Below are positions 1-4,763 of a stretch of DNA of 5,655 nucleotides, one piece after another. Position 1 is the stretch's first letter; each line of letters opens with the position of its first letter. The notes beneath the pieces are model-generated. The model saw only the letters and a program-made list of their open reading frames with translations. It did not search any database and had not been told where the DNA came from. The stretch is from Enteractinococcus sp. (lineage in GTDB: Bacteria; Actinomycetota; Actinomycetes; Actinomycetales; Micrococcaceae), in assembly GCA_029267455.1 (NCBI GenBank), contig JAJUIX010000098.1, positions 1 through 5,655 of the forward strand, read 5' to 3'. The position numbers and the translations under genes are program-made.

Positions 1-648
1 AATCGTCCCGGCGAAGACCTGATCGTGTTCGGTCTTCTCAACCGGAATCGACTCACCGGTAATAGAGGCCTCATCCAGCGCTGCGGTTCCGGCCACGACT
101 TGCCCGTCGACCGGCACCTTGGCCCCGTTTTTGACCAGGACAGTTTCACCCATTTGCACCTGATGTGCTGGGATTTCGTGTTGTTCCCCGTCGCGCAGCA
201 CCACGGCTGTATCCGGGGCGACCGCGACGAGCTCAGCCAACGCCGAGCGCGTTTTGTTCATGGTCGCGGATTCGAGCGCATGCCCGATCGAGAAGAGAAA
301 GGTCACCGCAGCGGCTTCCCAAAAGTTCCCGATAATCACCGCACCGATCGCGGCCACCGAGACCAGCAGATCGATGCTGATCATTTTGGTGCTCAACGCG
401 CGCACCGCACTGACCACAATCCCGTAGCCCGCCACAACCGCGGCGGTCAGCATCAGCAGGTTCGCCAGGGTAAACACATGACCCGAGCCATGCGCGTGGG
501 CACCGGCGTCGATCCACCACTGCGGGCCGACGACAATGTTCCACGCCCCACCGGCCAAATATTCGACGGCGAATGCCGCCAGAATCAACAGCCCCGAGAT
601 CACGGGGACCGACCAGTTACCGTGCCACCACCGTTGGAACCAATTCAT
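1..648 (-). CDS. Heavy-metal P1B-type ATPase, N-terminal part (cut by window edge)
   Basis: This is the first 216 codons of a metal-transporting P-type ATPase, reading without a stop to the left edge of the window. It would pump a transition-metal cation across the cytoplasmic membrane using ATP. Visible parts in order are a short Trp-rich cytoplasmic start, membrane helices at about residues 14-34, 58-82, 92-108 and 111-127, then the actuator domain with KVPVDG (177-182), DEASITGES (192-200) and PVEK (202-205). TGES at 197-200 is the dephosphorylation loop of P-type ATPases. The phosphorylation DKTG, the CPC-type membrane motif and the ATP-binding domain lie outside the window, so the metal (Cu, Zn/Cd or other) cannot be assigned. 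It has no N-terminal HMA domain; the separate HMA protein encoded 34 bp upstream may supply that function. The start ATG at 648 is set by a strong AGGAGGAG six bases upstream. The first external loop contains three His (51, 53, 57). Confidence 0.93.
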   Translation of the reverse strand, partial: MNWFQRWWHGNWSVPVISGLLILAAFAVEYLAGGAWNIVVGPQWWIDAGAHAHGSGHVFTLANLLMLTAAVVAGYGIVVSAVRALSTKMISIDLLVSVAAIGAVIIGNFWEAAAVTFLFSIGHALESATMNKTRSALAELVAVAPDTAVVLRDGEQHEIPAHQVQMGETVLVKNGAKVPVDGQVVAGTAALDEASITGESIPVEKTEHDQVFAGTI

Positions 649-682
649 CAGACTCTCCTCCTCAGGGCTGTGTTTTGTGTGG

Positions 683-913
683 TTAGAACGCGGACGGGGT
701 GGCTTTGTAACCGGCTTTTGCTACCGCGGCGACAATGTCGTCGACGGAAGCCTGGGATTCGTCGTGGTCGACTTCAATCCGAGCGGTTGCGAAATGCACT
801 TTCACGTCGTCAACGCCCTCCAGCCGCCCGACGCGTTTTTCAATCTTGTTCACGCATGACGGGCACGAAAAGCCTTCGGCACGCAGGAGTGTGTGAGTGG
901 TTTTGGTAGTCAT
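683..913 (-). CDS. Small HMA-domain heavy-metal-binding protein (CopZ-like)
   Basis: A 76-residue protein made of a single heavy-metal-associated (HMA, ferredoxin-like fold) domain. The metal site is GFSCPSC, with Cys17 and Cys20 as CxxC ligands. It is followed by the typical NKIEKRVGRLEGV helix, a VHFATARIEVDHD strand region and a DIVAAVAKAGY helix and end. Such proteins bind Cu(I) or related soft or borderline metals in the cytoplasm and pass them to a P1B ATPase. The next gene is exactly such an ATPase without its own HMA domain, so this is probably its chaperone or detached metal-sensing domain. The usual GMTCxxC Met is replaced by Phe-Ser. I chose ATG 913 because AGAAGGA lies just before it. 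A TTG at 946 in the same frame would extend the protein but would bury that ribosome binding site. Stop TAA is at 685-683. It is co-directional and probably co-transcribed with the ATPase. Confidence 0.9.
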   Translation of the reverse strand: MTTKTTHTLLRAEGFSCPSCVNKIEKRVGRLEGVDDVKVHFATARIEVDHDESQASVDDIVAAVAKAGYKATPSAF

Positions 914-928
914 CGTCGTTCCTTCTTC

Positions 929-978
929 CTGTGAGTTACTGTGCAAGACCTGGACTTCCAGGATTAGTTCTCACAGTA
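929..978 (-). promoter_or_regulatory. Leader of metal operon with nested dyads
   Basis: Between the permease terminator and the HMA gene, the minus strand carries a small palindrome CCTGGA-AG-TCCAGG (962-949), nested inside two competing longer-range pairings. TACTGTG (978-972) can pair with CACAGTA (943-937), or CTGTGAG (976-970) can pair with CTCACAG (935-929). The two outer stems share CTGTG and cannot form together. The second ends right at the purine-rich ribosome binding region. The same sequences are also repeated TGTGA-type half-sites, so the region may equally be a protein operator. I could not find a convincing -35/-10 pair. Whether it acts as RNA or DNA is inference. Confidence 0.45.
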
Positions 979-984
979 TTCACA

Positions 985-1015
985 ACCCGACGGGTGCGCC
1001 TTGACGAACGTCAAG
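985..1015. promoter_or_regulatory. Two short palindromes upstream of metal operon (possible operators)
   Basis: ACCCG-A-CGGGT (985-995) and CTTGACG-AA-CGTCAAG (1000-1015) are perfect inverted repeats placed 72-102 bp upstream of the HMA start. G/C-tract dyads like the first resemble CsoR/RcnR-type sites. Dyads containing TTGAC resemble sites of MerR-type metal regulators. Neither assignment can be made from sequence alone, and no regulator gene is in the window. The second dyad shares its last four bases with the foot of the neighbouring terminator hairpin. Confidence 0.3.
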
Positions 1016-1050
1016 ACGGTGACACCCTGAAAATAGGTGCCACCGTCTTG
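1012..1050 (-). terminator. Hairpin terminator after the ABC permease gene
   Basis: CAAGACGGTGACACC (1012-1026) and GGTGCCACCGTCTTG (1036-1050) form a 15-bp stem with one mismatch around a 9-base loop. It begins 17 bases after the permease stop codon. There is no T tract on either side, which is common for actinobacterial hairpin terminators. The location strongly suggests it ends the GntR/ABC transcript before the metal operon. Because the stem is nearly symmetric, it could also block read-through from the right-going direction. Confidence 0.75.
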
Positions 1051-1067
1051 GAAGAAAATATGAAGTT

Positions 1068-1832
1068 TTAGCTAACGGTTGCCTTGCGGATGAGCCAGTA
1101 GTTCAGCAGCCCCAGCACCACGGTGGCCAATAGCCCCCAACCTGCCAGGGTGAACGCATTTTGGTCGTTCAACCACATGCCCACGTTCATCCACCAATCA
1201 TTCATCGTGATCAGTGCCAACCCGCCCAATAGGACGAGGATGACGCCGATGATCACGGCCCAGAGAATCGGGATGGTGACTCTGCGGTACAGGATGGCCC
1301 AGAAGAACCCGAAGCACATGAAAAACAGTGCCACGACCGCCGCAAAAGATCCGATACCCAGCGCTCCGCCGACCTGTTCATAGGAGGGCGAACCGAAGAC
1401 ATACATGTGGTTGCCGAATCCATCCGTGGCCCGTTCGATCCCGTAGGCCAGCATGGCGAATGCACCATACCCCAGCGATACCACCAGGAACGTCAGGTAG
1501 GTCCCGATGAGGTAGACCCGGCGGCTGTAGCTGAGAGCCACCGAGAATGGGAACGTGTGGGAGGCCGTGTAGGCAGCCATGAATGCCAGGTACCAGATGG
1601 TGGCCTGCGCCGCTCCGGTCGCGTGGAGTGGCTCTTGGGCGGCAACGCGGTCTGGGATTTGCGAATCCACCAGTATCAAGATGCCGTATCCGAACGCCCA
1701 GGCGATGACGAAGATCGTCATGGGCAACCAGATGAAGGACCAGGGCACCGCGAACTGCAGGCGGAATGCCGCCGGAATGCGCGCAAAGCTCGAGCGTTTC
1801 GCCCGCGCTGTGTTTAAGGTTGTGGTAGTCAT
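1068..1832 (-). CDS. ABC transporter permease, ABC-2-like, six membrane helices
   Basis: A 254-residue integral membrane protein with predicted helices at about residues 31-55, 77-100, 107-131, 155-180, 186-208 and 227-248. It has a basic, Arg-rich N-terminal tail and a long outside segment after helix 1 (SQIPDRVAAQEP region). It is the membrane partner of the ABC ATPase encoded just upstream: its ATG overlaps the ATPase stop by four bases (ATGA), and GGAGGAT lies five bases before the start, so translation is probably coupled. Sequence motifs do not reveal a substrate. In YtrA-type GntR cassettes such permeases are usually linked to cell-envelope or antibiotic stress; applying that here is inference. 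The gene ends with TAA at 1070-1068, followed by a hairpin terminator. Its start, length and helix pattern look intact. Confidence 0.85.
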   Translation of the reverse strand: MTTTTLNTARAKRSSFARIPAAFRLQFAVPWSFIWLPMTIFVIAWAFGYGILILVDSQIPDRVAAQEPLHATGAAQATIWYLAFMAAYTASHTFPFSVALSYSRRVYLIGTYLTFLVVSLGYGAFAMLAYGIERATDGFGNHMYVFGSPSYEQVGGALGIGSFAAVVALFFMCFGFFWAILYRRVTIPILWAVIIGVILVLLGGLALITMNDWWMNVGMWLNDQNAFTLAGWGLLATVVLGLLNYWLIRKATVS

Positions 1833-2755
1833 GAGAGATCCTCCGATTCGGTCTGCCCGAGGACGTTATTGCGCGTCATGTGCACAATGAGTTGTTGTAG
1901 CGAAACAGGAATGACGTCTAGATCCAACTCGCTTACAAGCTTACGTTCGTCGGCCGTCAGCCGACCCAGCACCGTGGTGCGAACGATGCGCCCGAGTTCC
2001 TCGCGGTCAAGGACTTCGCGGTTGCCAATAACTTGTTCGACGGCATCGGCGCGTCCCACCAGAGTCACGGCCCGACCATGCAGGTCTTCGGCCGACTCGT
2101 TGACTAGGATTTTGCCCCGATCAATCACGACGACGTGTTCTAGCAGGTGGGCGATCTCGTCGATCAGGTGGGATGATACGACGATGGTCCGTGGATTTTC
2201 CGAGTAGTCCTGCAGCAGCCGGTCATAGAATAACTGACGTGCTACCGCGTCCAGACCCATATATGGTTCATCAAACACCGTCAGGGGTGCGCGTGAAGCC
2301 AATCCGATAATGACGCCGACGGCCGATTTCTGGCCCCGGGACATCTTTTTGATCGTGGTCTTTTGGGGCACCCCGAACTCTTCGATAAGTTGTTCGGCGA
2401 AAGCCTCGTCCCAATTTTCAAAGGCATCGGCAGCTGCGGCGAATGCGTGTTTTGCCATCGCGTCTTCGGGGTACCGCTGATCTTCGCGGACGAAGCAAAT
2501 ATCTGGCAGTACCTGCTCATTTTCATATGGGACCTGTCCGAACACGCGGACCTCGCCCTCAGTCGGCCAGTCCTGTGCGGTCATGACCGACATCAACGTG
2601 GTTTTGCCTGCACCGTTGCGACCCAGCAATCCGTGGATCTTGTCTTTACCAAAATTCAGTGTGACATTATCGAGGGCAACGGTGTCTTTGAAACGACGGG
2701 TCACACCCTGTGCTTCGATTGCCACAATACTCGATTCCGTAGCCGGGGTTGTCAT
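1829..2755 (-). CDS. ABC transporter ATP-binding protein (YtrB-like)
   Basis: A 308-residue cytoplasmic ATPase that would drive the permease encoded directly downstream. Motifs in order are Walker A GRNGAGKT (45-52), a Q-loop region around DICFVREDQ (85-93), signature MSRGQKSA (138-145), Walker B LTVFDEP (158-164), D-loop GLDA (167-170) and switch His196 in SSHLIDE. The signature is SRGQK instead of LSGGQ, as I recall for the YtrB-like group. The C-terminal 90 residues after the ATPase core form an accessory domain (TLVGRADAVE onwards) as in other drug or lantibiotic-type exporters. I chose ATG 2755 because AGGAG sits five bases upstream. An in-frame ATG at 2779 would overlap the end of the regulator gene and put this ribosome binding site inside the coding sequence. 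It lies 13 bp downstream of the GntR gene and overlaps the permease start by 4 bp. Confidence 0.93.
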   Translation of the reverse strand: MTTPATESSIVAIEAQGVTRRFKDTVALDNVTLNFGKDKIHGLLGRNGAGKTTLMSVMTAQDWPTEGEVRVFGQVPYENEQVLPDICFVREDQRYPEDAMAKHAFAAAADAFENWDEAFAEQLIEEFGVPQKTTIKKMSRGQKSAVGVIIGLASRAPLTVFDEPYMGLDAVARQLFYDRLLQDYSENPRTIVVSSHLIDEIAHLLEHVVVIDRGKILVNESAEDLHGRAVTLVGRADAVEQVIGNREVLDREELGRIVRTTVLGRLTADERKLVSELDLDVIPVSLQQLIVHMTRNNVLGQTESEDLS

Positions 2756-2768
2756 GTTTTCTCCTAGG

Positions 2769-3125
2769 TTAGGAAGCATCGCGGTCGCGAATCATCGACA
2801 AGACCGCTTCTGTTTCGAGTCCAATTGCCCTTGCCTCATCCAGCAGAGGGTCTACATAGTGCTGCGCGAATTGCTCAACACGTTCACTGCGCACAATCTG
2901 CTGCGCACCGGGCGCAACGAATGTTCCCAAACCGCGTCGTTTGATCAAAATGCCTCGATCCACCAAAAGATTTATTCCCTTGCCGGCGGTCGCCGGATTG
3001 ACGCGATGAAAAGCGGCGAGTTCATTCGTTGATGGCGCCTGTTCTTCCTCGGCCAGCGATCCGTCAAGTATGGACGCCTCGATCAGCTCTGCGATCTGAA
3101 TAAACAGTGGGCGTTCATCATCCAT
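2769..3125 (-). CDS. GntR-family (YtrA subfamily) transcriptional regulator
   Basis: A 118-residue repressor-type regulator. The first 72 residues form a GntR winged helix: PLFIQIAELIEASILDGSL (6-24), then APSTNELAAFHRVNPATAGKG (30-50, recognition helix region), then DRGILIKRRGLGTFV (56-70, wing). The remaining 45 residues make a short helical dimerisation tail without a ligand-binding FCD or UTRA domain. This is the hallmark of the YtrA subfamily, which typically regulates an adjacent ABC transporter. That matches the two genes downstream. ATG 3125 has AGGGGAG five bases upstream. Longer in-frame starts up to 3296 would add 57 residues unlike any GntR protein and would run through the promoter, so I rejected them. 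It probably represses its own operon via the palindrome over the -10. The effector is unknown. Confidence 0.93.
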   Translation of the reverse strand: MDDERPLFIQIAELIEASILDGSLAEEEQAPSTNELAAFHRVNPATAGKGINLLVDRGILIKRRGLGTFVAPGAQQIVRSERVEQFAQHYVDPLLDEARAIGLETEAVLSMIRDRDAS

Positions 3126-3139
3126 CCGAACTCCCCTTC

Positions 3140-3149
3140 CACAATTGTG
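3140..3149. promoter_or_regulatory. Palindrome CACAATTGTG in GntR leader
   Basis: A perfect 10-bp palindrome lies immediately upstream of the GntR ribosome binding site, about 30-40 bases downstream of the predicted transcription start. It has no loop, so it is not an RNA hairpin. If functional it would be a second protein-binding site. It does not match the 22-bp dyad over the -10, so it would need another regulator or be chance. Confidence 0.25.
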
Positions 3150-3179
3150 AAACAGCTTCGCGAGTTCATTACCCCGCTG

Positions 3180-3201
3180 GTTCATTAGTGTACTAACTAA
3201 C
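3180..3201. promoter_or_regulatory. Probable GntR/YtrA operator, 22-bp dyad
   Basis: The core TTAGT-GT-ACTAA (3185-3196) is a perfect inverted repeat. Outward it extends to GTTCATTAGT (3180-3189) and ACTAACTAAC (3192-3201), with eight of ten positions symmetric. It covers the -10 hexamer of the operon promoter and reaches the predicted transcription start, the classic position for a self-regulating repressor. Assignment to the GntR protein is inference from location and symmetry. Confidence 0.65.
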
Positions 3202-3215
3202 CCATGCGCCCGCAA
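3187..3215 (-). promoter_or_regulatory. Promoter of the GntR-ABC operon
   Basis: On the minus strand, -35 TTGCGG (3215-3210) and -10 TACACT (3192-3187) are separated by exactly 17 bp. Both fit housekeeping sigma-70-type promoters of actinobacteria. Transcription would begin near 3180, giving a leader of about 55 nt before the GntR start. The -10 lies inside the 22-bp dyad. Confidence 0.7.
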
Positions 3216-3241
3216 GTACTTTCGGGAAGTCATTTCCGAAG

Positions 3242-3480
3242 TTGTGAAGTGAGAATTAGAGAGGTAGAGGGTGCCTGATATATCGAGCCCAGTCACGAGA
3301 CGTTCAACAACTCCTACCCTGCGCAGTTACCAGCTACAGCGCTTGGGCACTCACCCGAGCGAGACCCCTGGCGGAATCAAGCGCCTGGGCTGACCGACCC
3401 GCAGGCAAGCAAGAGATAAGCCCAGTTCCCGAACCGAAATGGATGGCCCGTAGAGCGGAGCAAGGTTGACCCGGAAAGAG
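3242..3480. other. Intergenic stretch, no gene recognised
   Basis: Together with the GntR promoter region this makes a 355-bp gap between the GntR start and the stop of the YCII-like gene. I see no credible coding frame, tRNA or mobile-element end. Two weak dyads exist. One is GCTTGGG/CCCGAGC (3341-3360, with one G-T pair). The other is a perfect 7-bp CTGGGCT/AGCCCAG (3385-3391 with 3419-3425) around a 27-base loop. The latter lies about 55 bases past the stop of the leftward YCII-like gene and could be part of its 3' end, but no T tract follows. Confidence 0.4.
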
Positions 3481-3831
3481 CTAGGGCCGTTGTGCCCCCG
3501 GCAGGCATTCCCGAACCTCAATCCAGGTGTCGAGTTGACCGGCAAGGGTGGCCGCGATCGCTATTGCTCGCTCGCGGCTGGCGACCCGAATGCCCCAGAT
3601 CTTCGCTGACGGTTTGCCACCCTGGTTGTAAAAACCGCTGCGAATCTCTGCGCCGGGTCCCCCCACGATTGCCTGCGATTCCGGGTCAAGCACCTCAACC
3701 CAGTCAAGTTCAGAGGCAACAAACAATTCATCCTCGAACCGAGCAAGAAATGCCGCCGCTTCCTCGCGCCAAGCCGGGCTTCGATCGTGCAACTCTGTCT
3801 CACGGATGTGCCATGACAATACGTAGCGCAT
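3481..3831 (-). CDS. YCII/DGPF-like small protein
   Basis: A 116-residue soluble protein with no signal peptide or membrane segment. The order of elements suggests a YCII-related (dimeric alpha-beta barrel) fold: strand MRYVLSWHI (1-9), a long helix over residues 20-40, strand WVEVLDP (44-50), a Gly/Pro turn GGPGAEIRSG (57-66) in the place of the family's DGPFAET segment, strand AKIWGIRVAS (76-85), helix RERAIAIAATLA (86-97) and C-terminal strand WIEVRECLPG (103-112). The end IEVRECLPGAQRP resembles the EVRP-type ends of that family. The biochemical function of these proteins is mostly unknown. ATG 3831 is chosen because GAGGGG lies six bases upstream; an in-frame TTG at 3879 would add an unlike N-terminus. 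It is divergent from the YceI gene and is not obviously in an operon. The family call is moderate; that it is a real gene is more certain. Confidence 0.7.
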   Translation of the reverse strand: MRYVLSWHIRETELHDRSPAWREEAAAFLARFEDELFVASELDWVEVLDPESQAIVGGPGAEIRSGFYNQGGKPSAKIWGIRVASRERAIAIAATLAGQLDTWIEVRECLPGAQRP

Positions 3832-3979
3832 GTTGGACCCCTCACCGACCCCTGCGCCTCTCTGCTTGAGCAGCGACAAGCGCTCGGCACTCGACCTATC
3901 CCAGTACCCTTATGTTCCCATCACGAGGACCTACTGTCGACAGGGCAACTCCACATCCGAAGATTCGTACCTAGAGCCT

Positions 3980-4043
3980 TTGACAAGGAGGACCCGATAC
4001 GACACATACTTACATGTCAACTCATTGGCATGGCATGTATAGA
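3980..4043 (+). promoter_or_regulatory. Candidate promoter elements for YceI gene
   Basis: Two weak options exist. TTGACA (3980-3985) is a perfect -35, but its best -10, CATACT (4005-4010), is 19 bp away, longer than optimal and more like promoters activated by MerR-type proteins. TATAGA (4038-4043) is a good -10 without a clear -35, and it is flanked by the inverted repeat AACTCAT/ATGAGTT (4019-4025 and 4049-4055). Either would give a leader of roughly 125-160 nt before the YceI start. Confidence 0.3.
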
Positions 4044-4122
4044 CATCGATGAGTTAAGATGAAGGCAGCTGCACCAACGTAGCGACCCGGCAGTTGTGCA
4101 TGTCGGCGGCCGCAATGAGGTT

Positions 4123-4152
4123 GGAAGGATAGCCGGACGACGGCAACCTTCC
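4123..4152 (+). promoter_or_regulatory. Leader hairpin upstream of YceI ribosome binding site
   Basis: In the transcript, GGAAGG (4123-4128) pairs with CCUUCC (4147-4152) and inside it GCCG (4132-4135) pairs with CGGC (4141-4144). The apical loop is GACGA and the internal loop AUA/AA. The hairpin ends six bases before the ribosome binding site AAAGGA (4159-4164). It may stabilise the message or tune translation; function is inference. Confidence 0.4.
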
Positions 4153-4172
4153 CTTCACAAAGGATTCTCACC

Positions 4173-4739
4173 ATGCAAAGCAATTCCGAATTAGCCGGCA
4201 CCTGGGACATCGATCCGTCCCACACTCGCATTGGCTTTTCCGCCCGCCACGCCATGGTCACCAAAGTGCGCGGAGCGTTCAATGATATCTCCGGCTACGC
4301 AATCCTCAATCCTGAAAACCCCTCGGCTTCCGAAATTGACATTCGCGTGCAATTGGCCAGCATCGACACTCGCAATCAGCAGCGTGATGAACACCTACGC
4401 AGCGCAGACTTCTTTGATGTCGAAAACTATCCGGAGATGATATTTACCGCCACGGATGTCGACGAAGTTGAAGAGAACAACTACGTCGTCGTTGGTGACT
4501 TGACCATTCGCGACATCACCCGGCAGGTCACCATCCCGCTGCAAGTCAGAGGACTTGAACGCGACCACACCGGCGCGCTTCGTGCAGGCCTAGAGGGCAC
4601 ACGCCGTATTGACCGCAGGGAATGGGGCCTCGAGTGGAACACACCCCTCGACTCCGGTGGGATGCTCGTGAGTGAGAAAATCACCCTGGAGTTCGAATTA
4701 TCACTCGTCAAGCGTGAAGGCGCTCAACCTGGAAGTTAG
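4173..4739 (+). CDS. YceI-family protein
   Basis: A 188-residue protein spanning the whole YceI domain, a lipocalin-like beta barrel known in other bacteria to bind polyisoprenoid chains. Family landmarks are GTWDIDPSHTRIGFSARH (9-26), KVRGAFNDISGY (31-42), the segment around NQQRDEHLRSADFFDVENYP (68-87), DLTIRDITRQVTIP (109-122), RREWGLEWN (148-156) and the closing strand GGMLVSEKITLEFELSLV (162-179). No signal peptide is present, so it is probably cytoplasmic, unlike the periplasmic E. coli YceI. Leaderless forms are usual in actinobacteria. ATG 4173 is preceded by AAAGGA at eight bases. The gene stands alone, divergent from the YCII-like gene and convergent with the dehydrogenase gene 24 bp beyond its stop. 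Its physiological role in this organism cannot be told from the sequence; quinone, isoprenoid or amphiphile binding is the family-based guess. Confidence 0.95.
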   Translation: MQSNSELAGTWDIDPSHTRIGFSARHAMVTKVRGAFNDISGYAILNPENPSASEIDIRVQLASIDTRNQQRDEHLRSADFFDVENYPEMIFTATDVDEVEENNYVVVGDLTIRDITRQVTIPLQVRGLERDHTGALRAGLEGTRRIDRREWGLEWNTPLDSGGMLVSEKITLEFELSLVKREGAQPGS

Positions 4740-4763
4740 GCATCTTCGATTGGATCACGGCAC

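Larger units (their letters stand above)
3832..4172. other. Divergent intergenic region between YCII-like and YceI genes
   Basis: This 341-bp stretch must hold the promoters of both flanking genes. Visible elements are CTGCT-TG-AGCAG (3862-3873), the perfect palindrome CTGTCGACAG (3934-3943), TTGACA at 3980-3985, the spaced inverted repeat TCAACTCAT/ATGAGTTAA (4017-4025 with 4049-4057) and a leader hairpin (4123-4152). I see no convincing coding frame. Reading frames that cross it on either strand lack a ribosome binding site and resemble no protein I know. A clear promoter for the leftward gene was not found. Confidence 0.5.

Noticed and set aside
25..909. A 294-codon open frame on the plus strand
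   Set aside because: It lies antisense to the P-type ATPase and the HMA gene, which have clear motifs, good ribosome binding sites and family-like lengths. The plus-strand translation is Arg/His/Pro-rich and resembles nothing; it is a GC-driven shadow.
2756..2779. Earlier ATG (2779) for the ABC ATPase
   Set aside because: It would overlap the end of the regulator gene, and the AGGAG at 2765-2761 would fall inside the coding region. The family homology starts after ATG 2755.
2770..2780. TAGGAAGCATC also found at 4765-4775
   Set aside because: Both are gene ends encoding Asp-Ala-Ser-stop. An 11-base match at shared codons is easily chance and the flanks differ.
3126..3296. N-terminal extension of the GntR regulator from a GTG at 3296
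   Set aside because: The added 57 residues are unlike the YtrA family and would run through the predicted promoter and operator. ATG 3125 has its own ribosome binding site.
3290..3480. Possible tRNA, small RNA or transposon remnant in the intergenic stretch
   Set aside because: No cloverleaf with a T-loop GTTC core, no terminal inverted repeats and no recognisable transposase or integrase fragment in any frame.
3351..3545. Small minus-strand open frame of 64 codons
   Set aside because: It partly overlaps the end of the YCII-like gene in another frame, shows no family resemblance and has no clear ribosome binding site.
3830..4042. Plus-strand 70-codon open frame in the divergent region
   Set aside because: It begins inside the opposite gene's start, lacks a ribosome binding site, and its composition looks random. 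Probably non-coding.
4022..4282. Minus-strand 86-codon open frame overlapping the YceI start
   Set aside because: It is antisense to well-conserved YceI sequence and crosses the leader hairpin; no recognisable features.
4740..4763. Bidirectional terminator between the convergent YceI and dehydrogenase genes
   Set aside because: The 24-bp gap shows only 3-4 base complementarities and no stable stem, so a terminator there cannot be supported.
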